In this document: piece after piece, positions 44,876 to 53,836 of the stretch | Numbering within the stretch: the first letter of the stretch is position 1 | Layout of the letters: the number at the start of each line of letters is the position of its first letter | Made by a program: the position numbers and the translations under genes | Source of the DNA: Luteibacter aegosomatis | GTDB lineage: Bacteria; Pseudomonadota; Gammaproteobacteria; Xanthomonadales; Rhodanobacteraceae | DNA: 64,000 nucleotides | Reading direction: 5' to 3' | NCBI RefSeq assembly: GCF_023078455.1 | Contig: NZ_CP095740.1 | Span: forward strand, 2,158,001 to 2,222,000 | The notes under the pieces: model-generated | What the model was told of the DNA's origin: nothing | What the model saw: only the letters and a program-made list of their open reading frames with translations | The model's database searches: none

Positions 44876-45387
44876 GCCGGCACCTCCGCATGGCGGAGCG
44901 GATGCAGCCGTTGGGCATCGTGCGCCGAGCGATGTTCGTTCCAATACGGGTCGTCCGCGTGGATGAGCAGCAGGAAACCGTCCCGGCTGGCCTCCTCGAA
45001 CCATTCGACGTTGAACTCGGGGCGGTAGAGCGCCGGCCGCGACCCGGCAAAGAACGCGACGACACCGGCGATCACGGCGAACAGGATCGTCACTTCCAGC
45101 GCCGCGGGCACGAAGGCGGGCCAGCTCGCCAAGGGGCGGCCACCGGCATCGATGGGATACGCGTGCGCCGACAGGTACTGCAAGGCCATCGTACCGATGC
45201 CCCCGAGCAGTCCGGCGGCCAACATCGACGGCGCGATGCCGCGGCCCGCGCGACGCGGCGCGAGTGCTTCGACGGACCACGGCGCGAAGGTTTCCATGCG
45301 CGAATATCCCAGTCCACGCAGATGCCGCACCGCTTCGACCAACGACGCTTCGTCGGGCATTTGAATGAGGCGGCCGTAAGTCCTCAT
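44872..45387 (-). CDS. actD: ActD, DUF3341 membrane subunit of alternative complex III
   Basis: 171 residues. An N-terminal soluble part (MRTYGRLIQMPDEASLVEAVRHLRGLGY) precedes two transmembrane helices (about 52-75 and 95-118) and a C-terminal tail with YRPEFNVEWFEEASRDGFLLLIHADDP. This is the DUF3341 pattern of ActD. No redox cofactor. It is coupled to actC and actE by 4-nt overlaps. Confidence 0.92.
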   Translation of the reverse strand: MRTYGRLIQMPDEASLVEAVRHLRGLGYSRMETFAPWSVEALAPRRAGRGIAPSMLAAGLLGGIGTMALQYLSAHAYPIDAGGRPLASWPAFVPAALEVTILFAVIAGVVAFFAGSRPALYRPEFNVEWFEEASRDGFLLLIHADDPYWNEHRSAHDAQRLHPLRHAEVPA

Positions 45388-46685
45388 CGGGATGCCTCCG
45401 TGCGCCGCAGTTCGGCGATGGCGAGCACGGGCAGCCAGCGCACGAAGAGCAGAAACAGCGTGCCGAACAGGCCGATCGAACCGAGCAGGAACACGATGTC
45501 CCAGACGGTGGGGTAGAACATGCCCCAGCTCGACGGCAGGTAGTCACGGTAGAGGCTGGTGACGATGAGCATGAAGCGCTCGAGCCACATGCCGGCCAGC
45601 ACGCCGGAGGACACGAGCACGAGTACGAGGCGGTTCCGGCGCGCGGCGGGCCACCACAGGGCCTGGATCGCCACGCTGTTGAGCGCGACGGTGGACCAGA
45701 AGGTCCACGCGTAGGCACCGTGGAGGCGATGTGCGATCACGGCGGTTTCGAAGGGATCGCCCCCGTAATACGCGGTGAAAACCTCGGCGGCATAGCCGTA
45801 GGTCACCACACAGCCCGCGGCGAGCATCAGCCTGGCCAGTTTGTCGAGGTGGACGTCGGTGATGTAGTGGTCGAGCCCGTAGGCCCGTCGCATCGACAGG
45901 CTGAGCAGGATCACCATCGCGATGCCGGAGAACAACGCGCCTGCCACGAAAAACGGCGGGAAGATCGTCGAATGCCAGCCCGGCAACAGGCCTTCGGAGA
46001 AATCCAGCGCCACCATGCTGTGCACCGAAAACACCAGCGGCACCGCGAGCGCGGCCAGGAGGCGCGTGAGCGTGGCATGCCGTCGCCAGTCGGCGGCTTC
46101 GCCACGCCAGCCGAGCGCCAGGAGGGCGTAGAACACCTGGCGACCGCGCGTGGTGGCCCGGTCGCGCACGGCGGCCAGGTCCGGCAACTGGCCCACGTAG
46201 AAGTACAGTACCGATACCACCACGTAGGTGCCGATGGCGAAGAAATCCCAGGTGAGCGCGCTGCGCCATTGCGGCCACAGGCCCATCTTGTCGGGGTAGG
46301 GCATGATCCAGTACGCGAACCACGGCCTGCCCAGGTGGAGCACGGGAAACAGGCCCGACACGGCGAGGGCGCACAAGGTCATCGCTTCCGCGTGGCGACT
46401 GAGCGCCGAGCGCCACGCTTGCCGCGTGAGGTGCAGCGCCGCCGAAATGAACGTGCCGGCCATGCCGATGCCGATCCACCAGACATAGTTGGTGATGGCG
46501 AACGACCAGGCCACCGGCATGTCGATGCCCCAGATGCCCACGCCGCGAACGAGCAACACCACGATGCCGACGGCGAGCATGACGGTGAGGGCGAGCGACA
46601 CGGCGAACAGGATCCACCAGCCGCGGCCACCGTGCCGTCGAAGCGTGATGCCGGCGATCTCGTCGGTGACGGCGGCGGCGCTCAT
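45384..46685 (-). CDS. actC: ActC, NrfD/PsrC-like quinol-binding membrane subunit
   Basis: 433 residues, about ten transmembrane helices. NrfD/PsrC family: WIGIGMAGTFISAALHLTRQAWR, LHLGRPWFAYWIMPYP and PLVFSVHSMVALDF are characteristic. It is expected to bind menaquinol or ubiquinol and pass electrons to the Fe-S subunit ActB in the inner membrane. The start MSAAAVTDE at 46685 overlaps actB; the stop overlaps actD. Confidence 0.94.
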   Translation of the reverse strand: MSAAAVTDEIAGITLRRHGGRGWWILFAVSLALTVMLAVGIVVLLVRGVGIWGIDMPVAWSFAITNYVWWIGIGMAGTFISAALHLTRQAWRSALSRHAEAMTLCALAVSGLFPVLHLGRPWFAYWIMPYPDKMGLWPQWRSALTWDFFAIGTYVVVSVLYFYVGQLPDLAAVRDRATTRGRQVFYALLALGWRGEAADWRRHATLTRLLAALAVPLVFSVHSMVALDFSEGLLPGWHSTIFPPFFVAGALFSGIAMVILLSLSMRRAYGLDHYITDVHLDKLARLMLAAGCVVTYGYAAEVFTAYYGGDPFETAVIAHRLHGAYAWTFWSTVALNSVAIQALWWPAARRNRLVLVLVSSGVLAGMWLERFMLIVTSLYRDYLPSSWGMFYPTVWDIVFLLGSIGLFGTLFLLFVRWLPVLAIAELRRTEASR

Positions 46686-49483
46686 GCCTCGCTCCAGTCC
46701 GGATGCGGGTGTCGCCATGCGGCGAGATAGACGGTACGCGGGCGCGTGTTCAGTTCTTCGAGCAAGGCGTACTTGCGCGGTGAGGCGTGTGCTTTCGCCA
46801 CCGCCGACGCGGGCGCGGAAAGATCGCCGAACACGATGGCGCGCGTGGGACAGGCATCCTGGCAGGCGGTGGTGACCTCGCCATCGGCGATGCGTCGTCC
46901 TTCGCGATCCGCGGAGGCATGCGCCTGCTGGATACGCTGCACGCAATAAGTGCATTTCTCCATCACGCCCTTGGCGCGCACGCTGACTTCGGGATTCCGC
47001 ATGGCCTCGAGGCTGTCCCGGGCGAAGTCCGCATAGGCGAGGAAATTGAATCGCCGCACCTTGTACGGACAGTTGTTCGAACAGAAGCGCGTGCCGATGC
47101 AGCTGTTGTATACCTGCAGGTTCAGGCCCTCGCCGTCGTGCACGGTGGCTTCGACCGGACACACCACCTCGCAGGGCGCGTGCTCGCAGTGCATGCAGGG
47201 CACCGGTTGGTGATAGGTGGCGGGTGCCGTCGGCGATCCCTCGTGGTAGCGGTCGACGCGTATCCAGTGCATGCGGCGACCCAGCTTGACCTGGCCCTCG
47301 CCGACCACGGGGATGTTGTTCTCCGACTGGCAGGCGATCGTGCAGGCGTTGCAGCCGATGCAGGCGTCGAGGTCGATGGACATGCTCCAGCGGTAGTCGC
47401 CGGAGGGCGTGTCGGGGTAGAAGCTGGCGGGAGCGCCGCGCGAGGGTTGCAGGGGACGGTCGGGCGTTCCCACGCGGATGATGTCCCGTCGCTGCATGTC
47501 CTGATGGCCCTGGGTCAGGGCCAGTTCGGTGCGTTCGCTCAGGGGCGTGAGGGTGAGGCCGCGTGCGTGCCATTGCCCGTCGCGGGCGCGCAGCGCGTAG
47601 GCGTCGTAACCGTGACCCGCACCCAGTCCCGTGCGACGACCGTGGCCGAGGGTGACGGTGACGCTGCGTTCGGCCTGGCCAGGCACCACGAGCACGGGAG
47701 CGTCGACGTGACGGCCGTCGAGGTCGAGTCGCACCCTGTCGCCGTCGCGCAAGCCGCGGGCACTCGCCAGCGTGGGCGATATCCATGCGGCGTTGCCCCA
47801 GGCCTGCGTGGTGATGGGATGCGGCAATTCCTGCAACCACGCGTTGCCGGCATGGCGGCCGTCCCAAAGATGCGGGTCGGGGCGGAAGACGAGTTCGAGG
47901 GTCTCGTCGGCAGGGGCCGGCGTTTCGTCGTCCGCCGGCGACGCCGAGGCATCGGCGGAGGTGTCGCCGTGGAAGATCCCGTCGCGTAGCGCTTCGGTCC
48001 AGGCATCGTCGTCCGCGAGCATGGGCCACGTGTCCCTGACGCGGCGCAATGGATCGTCGGTCACGCCACCGAGCAGCAGATCCACCAGCTCGTGCGCGGA
48101 ACGGCCGTCGACGAGCGGTGCGATCACGGGTTGCACGATGCTGGCGACATCGTCGGCCTGTCGCAGGTCGGACCAGTGTTCGAACGGGTGCAGTGCCGGG
48201 AGGTGCCACTGCGACTGCGCTGCCGTTTCGTCGACGTAGCGGCCGAGGTGGATCGTGTTTCGCGCATGGAAGGCGAATCCGGGAAGGCTGTAGGCCGGAT
48301 TGCTCTCCAGCACCAGCAAGGTATCCACCCGCCTTGCCTCGAGCTGGGCGAGCAGGTCGGCGGTGTCGCCGGATGAAGCGCGCGTCGGTGCGGTATCGCG
48401 GCCGAGACGCCGGTTGATCGCGTCCACGGTCGCGTGGGCCGAAGGCGGCAGGTAGGGACCTGCCAGCACCAGCGCATGACCCCGGTGATCGAGCAGGTCC
48501 TTCGCGATGAGCCCGATGCGATCGGCGACGTGGCGATCGCCGGCCATGCCGGCCATGGAGGGCGAGGGAAGTCCGCAGGCCCGGGCGAGCATCCCGATGA
48601 GAACGGGAATGTCGCCGGCCGCCACGGGCCACACGTGATCGGCGTTGCGCCCGGTGAGCGAGGGCGTGGGTTCGATGGCGTACAGCCGGGTCGTCAGTTC
48701 GGTGTCGGCGCGTGCCGCGGCGACATCGCGCGCATGGCGGACGTGTCCGGGAGCCGTGCCGAGCGGGTCGGCGTCGAAGGCCACGATGATGCGCGTATCC
48801 GCCAGATCCCATGTGGCATGCGCCGCGCCGGCGGGTTCATGGACGTGCCAGTGCGCGCCCGGGTAGCGCCTTAGCAAGGCATCGCGCTGTCGCGCCAGCG
48901 TCGGCGAACGGATGGCTCCGCTCAACACGTGCAGGCCGTCGCCCGAGGCGGCGAAGCGATGCCGGAGGTCGGCGGCTTCCGTTTCGAAGTCGGTCCAGCT
49001 CGCGGGCTGGCCTTGGCGCAACGGCGCACTCGAACGGGCGGGGTCCCAGAGATCGAGGATGGCCGCCTGCATGCGCGGATCGCTACCGCCGAGCGTGGCG
49101 GGGTGCTTCGGATTGCCGTCGACGTGCATCGGCCTGCCGTCGCGCAGTGCCACCAGCAGGCCGACGACGTCATTGCCGGTGTCGATCGCCGTGGCATAGC
49201 GCGCACGATGCCGCGCCGTGTCGCCGCCGCGACCCAGTTCGGGCACGATGCGTTCCGGTGGCGGACCCGAACACGCGCCGAGGCCGGCGAACGCGATCGA
49301 GGCACCGAGCAGGCGCAGGAAGCCCCGCCGATCCAGCGTGGGCTCGATCGAGGCCAGTCCGGGCCAGGCGTCTTCCAGCAACGGACGCTTCGATGCGTCA
49401 TCCAGCAGTTCCTCGAGGGCGCGCCAGAAGCGTGGCGTGCCGGGAGCGGGCAGGGCATCGCGGAGGGCGTCGGCGGCATTCAT
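46682..49483 (-). CDS. actB: ActB, Tat-exported iron-sulfur subunit of alternative complex III
   Basis: 933 residues. A twin-arginine motif DRRGFLRLLG (about 51-60) with ACSG marks Tat export. The first two thirds resemble a molybdopterin oxidoreductase without clear Moco ligands, as expected for ActB. The last third is a ferredoxin-like domain with CIGCNACTIACQ, CMHCEHAPCEVVCP, CIGTRFCSNNCPYK, CTYC and CQDACP clusters, which would hold up to four Fe-S centres. It carries electrons from ActC toward the hemes of ActA/ActE. It overlaps actA and actC by 4 nt. Confidence 0.95.
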   Translation of the reverse strand: MNAADALRDALPAPGTPRFWRALEELLDDASKRPLLEDAWPGLASIEPTLDRRGFLRLLGASIAFAGLGACSGPPPERIVPELGRGGDTARHRARYATAIDTGNDVVGLLVALRDGRPMHVDGNPKHPATLGGSDPRMQAAILDLWDPARSSAPLRQGQPASWTDFETEAADLRHRFAASGDGLHVLSGAIRSPTLARQRDALLRRYPGAHWHVHEPAGAAHATWDLADTRIIVAFDADPLGTAPGHVRHARDVAAARADTELTTRLYAIEPTPSLTGRNADHVWPVAAGDIPVLIGMLARACGLPSPSMAGMAGDRHVADRIGLIAKDLLDHRGHALVLAGPYLPPSAHATVDAINRRLGRDTAPTRASSGDTADLLAQLEARRVDTLLVLESNPAYSLPGFAFHARNTIHLGRYVDETAAQSQWHLPALHPFEHWSDLRQADDVASIVQPVIAPLVDGRSAHELVDLLLGGVTDDPLRRVRDTWPMLADDDAWTEALRDGIFHGDTSADASASPADDETPAPADETLELVFRPDPHLWDGRHAGNAWLQELPHPITTQAWGNAAWISPTLASARGLRDGDRVRLDLDGRHVDAPVLVVPGQAERSVTVTLGHGRRTGLGAGHGYDAYALRARDGQWHARGLTLTPLSERTELALTQGHQDMQRRDIIRVGTPDRPLQPSRGAPASFYPDTPSGDYRWSMSIDLDACIGCNACTIACQSENNIPVVGEGQVKLGRRMHWIRVDRYHEGSPTAPATYHQPVPCMHCEHAPCEVVCPVEATVHDGEGLNLQVYNSCIGTRFCSNNCPYKVRRFNFLAYADFARDSLEAMRNPEVSVRAKGVMEKCTYCVQRIQQAHASADREGRRIADGEVTTACQDACPTRAIVFGDLSAPASAVAKAHASPRKYALLEELNTRPRTVYLAAWRHPHPDWSEA

Positions 49484-50127
49484 CGATGGCAGACCGAGCA
49501 GTCGGTGAGGCGTCGACGATCGACCCGGTAGGCGTCGACCAGGTGCATGCCCAAGGCATCGTCGTCGGGGGACGGATCGCGCAGCGCGAACACCTCGTCG
49601 CGCGGCCGTATGGCGCGCTCGGGATGGCGATGGCAATCGAGGCACCACTTCATCGTCAGCGGGGCCACGCGGCGCATCAACGGCATGCGTTCGACATGGC
49701 CGTGGCACGACACGCAGCCCACGCCCTTGGCGACATGCACGGAATGATCGAAGTAGACGAAGTCGGGCAGGTCGTGCACGCGCGTCCAGCGCAACGGCAC
49801 GCCAGTGCGCCAGCTTTCGACGAGGGGTGCCAATACGGGCTGGTCCGTAAAAAGTTGCGAATGACAGGTCATGCAGGTGGACACCGGCGGCATGCCCGCG
49901 AACGCGTCGGTCTCCACGGTCGAGTGGCAGTAACGGCAATCGAGCCCGACCTCGCCGACGTGATGCTGGTGGCTGAAGGGCACCGGTTGTTCCACGGCCT
50001 CGTCTTCACTCCCCGGTCCTGCGGTGACCACCCGCCACGCCGCCACGCCGGCGACGGCGACGACGAGTACGGCGAGCGCCATCAACGTGGCATAGAGGCC
50101 GGAGCGTGGATGGAATATCTGGGCCAT
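49480..50127 (-). CDS. actA: ActA, pentaheme cytochrome c subunit of alternative complex III
   Basis: 215 residues. One N-terminal transmembrane helix (about 12-34), then five CXXCH heme motifs: CRYCH, CMTCH, CVSCH, CLDCH and CSVCH, the last two residues before the end. Extra histidines (HQHH, HSVH) supply the distal ligands. GAGGGGT lies just before the ATG at 50127, which is therefore the first gene of the twelve-gene operon. It passes electrons within alternative complex III in the periplasm. Confidence 0.95.
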   Translation of the reverse strand: MAQIFHPRSGLYATLMALAVLVVAVAGVAAWRVVTAGPGSEDEAVEQPVPFSHQHHVGEVGLDCRYCHSTVETDAFAGMPPVSTCMTCHSQLFTDQPVLAPLVESWRTGVPLRWTRVHDLPDFVYFDHSVHVAKGVGCVSCHGHVERMPLMRRVAPLTMKWCLDCHRHPERAIRPRDEVFALRDPSPDDDALGMHLVDAYRVDRRRLTDCSVCHR

Positions 50128-50274
50128 ACCCCTCGGACTCCGGCATAACCCGTTCGACGCTAGTGGCGCGACCGTGCGCGAGATGTGAAGCGCTCCATGC
50201 GCGACGTATACCGGACGTGGCCGTTTTCGGGCGGACGATGAACGCGATCGAGGTCCCACGCGAGAGGAGAGGGC

Positions 50275-53244
50275 ATGTCCGGCCTGGAATTCAGCATCGT
50301 CGTCGACGGCCTTCCGCGCGATGCCCATGACGGCGAACGACTCGTCGACCTGTTCGTTCGCCACGGCATCGAGATACCGCACGTCTGCTACAACGAAGCC
50401 CTCGGGCCCTTGCTGACGTGCGATACGTGCTGGGTGGACGTGGACGGCGAACCCGCGCGAAGCTGCGACGTCGTCGTGCGCGAAGGCATGACGGTCTCCA
50501 CCCGGGATGCGCATTCGCTTGCTTCACGCGAGGAGGGCATGGATCGCGTGCTGTCGAAGCACGAGCTGTACTGCACGGTGTGCGAACACAACACGGGCGA
50601 CTGCACCCTGCACAACACCGTCGTGGCGATGGACATGCCGATCCAGCGTTACCCCTTCGTGCGCAAGCCCTACCTGAAGGACGCCAGCAACCCGTTCTAC
50701 ACCTACGATCCCGACCAGTGCATCCTCTGCGGCCGGTGCGTGGAAGCCTGCCAGAACGTCGAGGTGAACGAGACGCTGAGCATCGACTATGCCTCCGAGC
50801 ATCCGCGCGTGCTCTGGGATGGCGGCGAACGCATCGACGGCTCCAGTTGCGTGTCGTGTGGGCACTGCGTGACGGTTTGCCCATGCAATGCCTTGATGGA
50901 AAAGACCATGCAACCGGACGCCGGTCCCTTCACGGCGATTCCCGAGGAAACCAAGCGCCCGCTGATCGATATCGTGAAGAACCTGGAACGCACCATCGGT
51001 GCTCCGCCGATTACCGCGGTCTCGGAGATCGACGCGAAGATGCGGCAGGCGGAGATCCGTCGCACCAAGACCGTATGCACGTACTGCGGCGTGGGCTGCT
51101 CGTTCGAGATGTACACCCGCGACCGGCACATCCTCAAGGTGCAGCCGAGCCAGGGACCGGCCAACGGCATCTCCACCTGCGTCAAGGGCAAGTTCGGCTG
51201 GGATTTCGTCAACGATCCCGCGCGGCTCACCACGCCGCTGATCCGCGAGAACGGCGCGTTTCGCGAGGCGGGGTGGGACGAGGCTCTCGATCTGGTCGCT
51301 TCGCGGTTGCGCGCCGTGCAGCATCGTTACGGCCCCAAGGCATTGGGCTTCATCGGCTCGAGCAAGGCCAGCAACGAGGAGGCTTATCTCACGCAGAAGA
51401 TCGCGCGCCTCATCTTCGGGACCAACAGCGTCGACAATTCGTCGCGCTACTGCCAGAACCCCGCCACGATGGGCCTGTTCCGTACCGTGGGCTACGGCGG
51501 CGACGCGGGTTCCATCGCCGACATCGCCTCGGCCGAACTGGTGGTGCTGGTGGGCTCCAATACGGCCGAATGCCATCCGGTGATCGCATCGAAGATCAAG
51601 CGCTCGCGCAAGCTTCGCGGGCAGAAACTGATCGTGGTGGACCCTCGCCGCCACGAGATGGCCGAGCGCGCCGACATCCATCTGTGCGGCAGGCCCAGCA
51701 CCGACCTGGTCTGGGCCAGCGCCACGGCGCGCTACATCTTCGACCAGGGGTGGGAGGACAAGGCGTTCCTCGCCGAAAAGGTCAATGACGTGGAGGCCTA
51801 TCGACGCTCGCTGGAACCTTTCACGCTGGACTTCGCCGAGCGGATCACGGGTCTGTCGCGCGACGACTTGGTCGCCGCCGCCACCGTGATCGCCCAAGCG
51901 AAAAGCGTCTGCCTGCTATGGGCCATGGGCATCACCCAGCACACGCACGGATCGGATACCAGCACGGCGCTGTCGAACCTGCTCCTGGTGACCGGCAATT
52001 ACGGCAGGCCCGGCACGGGTGGCTATCCCATGCGCGGACACAACAACGTGCAGGGCGCCAGCGATTTCGGCTGCCTGAAAGACGTCTATCCCGGGTACGA
52101 GAAGGTCACCGACGCCGCCGTGCGGGCGAAGTGGGCCAAGGCCTGGAAGGTGCCGGTCGAACGGCTCTCCGACGAGGCCGGTCTCGACAACTTCCAGATG
52201 GTCGTCGAGGCCGCCAAGGGCAACGTCAAGGCGATGTGGGTCATCGGCGAGGAGACCGCCATTTCCGATGCCGACACCGCCAACGTCGAGAAAGCCTTTG
52301 CCGGGATCGAGTTCTTCGTGGTGCAGGACATGTTCCTGGGCCGCACGGCGCAATTCGCCGACGTGGTGCTGCCGGCGTGCCCCAGCCTGGAAAAAGACGG
52401 CACCTTCACCAATACCGAGCGCCGCATCCAGCGTTTCCACCAGGTGTTTCCGCCGCTGGGCGACAGCAAGCCCGATTGGTGGATACTCAACGAGGTCGCG
52501 AAGCGGCTGGGCCACGACTGGGGATATACGGGACCTGCCGACGTGATGCACGAATGCGCGGGCGTCGCGGAGATGTTTGCCGGCGTGACCTACGAACGGC
52601 TCGAGGGTTGGCGGTCGTTGCAATGGCCGGTGCGCGAGGACGGCACCGATACGCCGCTGCTCTATACCGACGGCTTCAAGTTCCCCGACCGCAAGGCGAA
52701 GCTGTATCCGCTGGAATGGAAGGAGCCCGGCGAGCAGGCCGACGCCGAGTACGACCTGATGGTCGACAACGGTCGCCTGCTCGAGCATTTCCAGTCCACC
52801 AACCAGTCGGGGAAGGGAGGGCGCATCACGTCGCTGTCGCCGGAATGGTTCGTCGAAGTGGGGCCCGACCTCGCGCGGGAACGCGGTATCGAGGACGGCA
52901 CCTGGGTGCGACTCGTATCGCGCCGCGGCAGCGTGGAGCTGCGCGCGCTCGTGACCGACCGGGTGCGTGGCAATACGCTGTACCTGCCCATCCATCATTC
53001 CAAGCCCGGCGTGAACGCGCTTACCGGCGAGCATCACGACCCCGACGTGAACACGCCCGGTTACAAGGAACTCGCCGTGCGCATGGAGAAGCTCGATCGT
53101 CCGCAGGGCGAAACGCCGCTACCCCGCCGTAATTTCCGTTACGGTACGCGCACGCCCAACCATGGGCCCGACGCCACCACCAAGTGGTCGCGCGACGATT
53201 ACGTGCCGCCGCCGACGCGCATGGCCCATCCGGAGAAACTGTAA
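50275..53244 (+). CDS. Formate dehydrogenase alpha subunit-like molybdopterin oxidoreductase
   Basis: 989 residues, cytoplasmic. N-terminal 2Fe-2S domain (CYNEALGPLLTCDTCW ... SC), His/Cys cluster (HELYCTVCEHNTGDC), two 4Fe-4S motifs (CILCGRCVEACQ, CVSCGHCVTVCP), then the Moco domain with CTYCGVGCSFEM and the active-site Cys in SSRYCQNPATMG. This is the YjgC/YrhE type of NAD- or ferredoxin-linked formate dehydrogenase. The residue after Cys is Gln and not the His of E. coli FdhF. GAGAGGAGAGGG precedes the ATG. Divergent from actA. The stop overlaps the next ATG (TAATG). Confidence 0.9.
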   Translation: MSGLEFSIVVDGLPRDAHDGERLVDLFVRHGIEIPHVCYNEALGPLLTCDTCWVDVDGEPARSCDVVVREGMTVSTRDAHSLASREEGMDRVLSKHELYCTVCEHNTGDCTLHNTVVAMDMPIQRYPFVRKPYLKDASNPFYTYDPDQCILCGRCVEACQNVEVNETLSIDYASEHPRVLWDGGERIDGSSCVSCGHCVTVCPCNALMEKTMQPDAGPFTAIPEETKRPLIDIVKNLERTIGAPPITAVSEIDAKMRQAEIRRTKTVCTYCGVGCSFEMYTRDRHILKVQPSQGPANGISTCVKGKFGWDFVNDPARLTTPLIRENGAFREAGWDEALDLVASRLRAVQHRYGPKALGFIGSSKASNEEAYLTQKIARLIFGTNSVDNSSRYCQNPATMGLFRTVGYGGDAGSIADIASAELVVLVGSNTAECHPVIASKIKRSRKLRGQKLIVVDPRRHEMAERADIHLCGRPSTDLVWASATARYIFDQGWEDKAFLAEKVNDVEAYRRSLEPFTLDFAERITGLSRDDLVAAATVIAQAKSVCLLWAMGITQHTHGSDTSTALSNLLLVTGNYGRPGTGGYPMRGHNNVQGASDFGCLKDVYPGYEKVTDAAVRAKWAKAWKVPVERLSDEAGLDNFQMVVEAAKGNVKAMWVIGEETAISDADTANVEKAFAGIEFFVVQDMFLGRTAQFADVVLPACPSLEKDGTFTNTERRIQRFHQVFPPLGDSKPDWWILNEVAKRLGHDWGYTGPADVMHECAGVAEMFAGVTYERLEGWRSLQWPVREDGTDTPLLYTDGFKFPDRKAKLYPLEWKEPGEQADAEYDLMVDNGRLLEHFQSTNQSGKGGRITSLSPEWFVEVGPDLARERGIEDGTWVRLVSRRGSVELRALVTDRVRGNTLYLPIHHSKPGVNALTGEHHDPDVNTPGYKELAVRMEKLDRPQGETPLPRRNFRYGTRTPNHGPDATTKWSRDDYVPPPTRMAHPEKL

Positions 53245-53720
53245 TGGCCGAGCCTGTCGAATACCGCCCGAGGCCCACGCCGACCGAGCCCTCGGCATAC
53301 GAGGAACTCGACCGCCTGGTGCAAACGCTGCATGAGCAAGGTCTGCTGCGATTGGCGAACGATCTCGCCTCCGCGAACAAGGGCATCGTGGAGATCCTCG
53401 TACGGGGCCTCAGCACGCCTGGCGCGCAGAATGCGCTGCAAAACCTGGGCGCCGCGGCCATGGTGTTGGGGCGCGTGCCCCCCGGAACGTTCTACCGCGT
53501 CGCGGACGCGGCGCGGCTGGCGCTCGCGCGGCTTACCGAGGGTTCCGCCGATCACCCGGCCCCCGGGGTTCGGGGGGCCTATCGCCTGCTCAACGACGAC
53601 GACGCATGGCGTACGCTGGGACCGCTCGCGGAAGCGCTCGGTGTATTCGGTCGGGCCATGTCGCGACCGCCGCCGGAGCGACCGATCACGGAGTATTCGG
53701 GGAAGGAAAGCGAGGCGTGA
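53244..53720 (+). CDS. DUF1641 protein paired with formate dehydrogenase
   Basis: 158 residues, mainly helical, with the DUF1641 pattern (ELDRLVQTLHEQGLLRLANDLASANKGIVEILVRGLSTPGAQNALQNL). In Bacillus the YjgD relative stands next to the formate dehydrogenase YjgC, and the same pairing is seen here with a one-base stop/start overlap (TAATG), so it is probably needed for the enzyme. No cofactor site seen; the role may be assembly or electron transfer. Confidence 0.88.
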   Translation: MAEPVEYRPRPTPTEPSAYEELDRLVQTLHEQGLLRLANDLASANKGIVEILVRGLSTPGAQNALQNLGAAAMVLGRVPPGTFYRVADAARLALARLTEGSADHPAPGVRGAYRLLNDDDAWRTLGPLAEALGVFGRAMSRPPPERPITEYSGKESEA

Positions 53721-53743
53721 AGGCGCCATATCTACGGTGACCT

Positions 53744-53819
53744 TCGCCGATACGATCGGCTCCCACCCCTTCGGTAGCGGCCTTCCTACCGAAGGGGTGG
53801 GAGCCGATCGCATCGGCGA
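53744..53819. repeat. Near-perfect REP-like hairpin
   Basis: Two 34-bp arms (53744-53777 and 53786-53819) differ by a single base and enclose an 8-nt loop. The core reads CGGCTCCCACCCC / GGGGTGGGAGCCG. It lies between the convergent DUF1641 and IclR genes, where it can act as a bidirectional terminator. The same arm sequence is found inside actE and, as a half-copy, in the fucose operon. Confidence 0.85.
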
Positions 53820-53836
53820 ACCGGGCGAAGCGGCGC

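Noticed and set aside
50754..51470. Possible frameshift or second gene within the formate dehydrogenase region
   Set aside because: The 989-residue frame keeps all cofactor motifs in the expected order; the alternative frames here are shadows.
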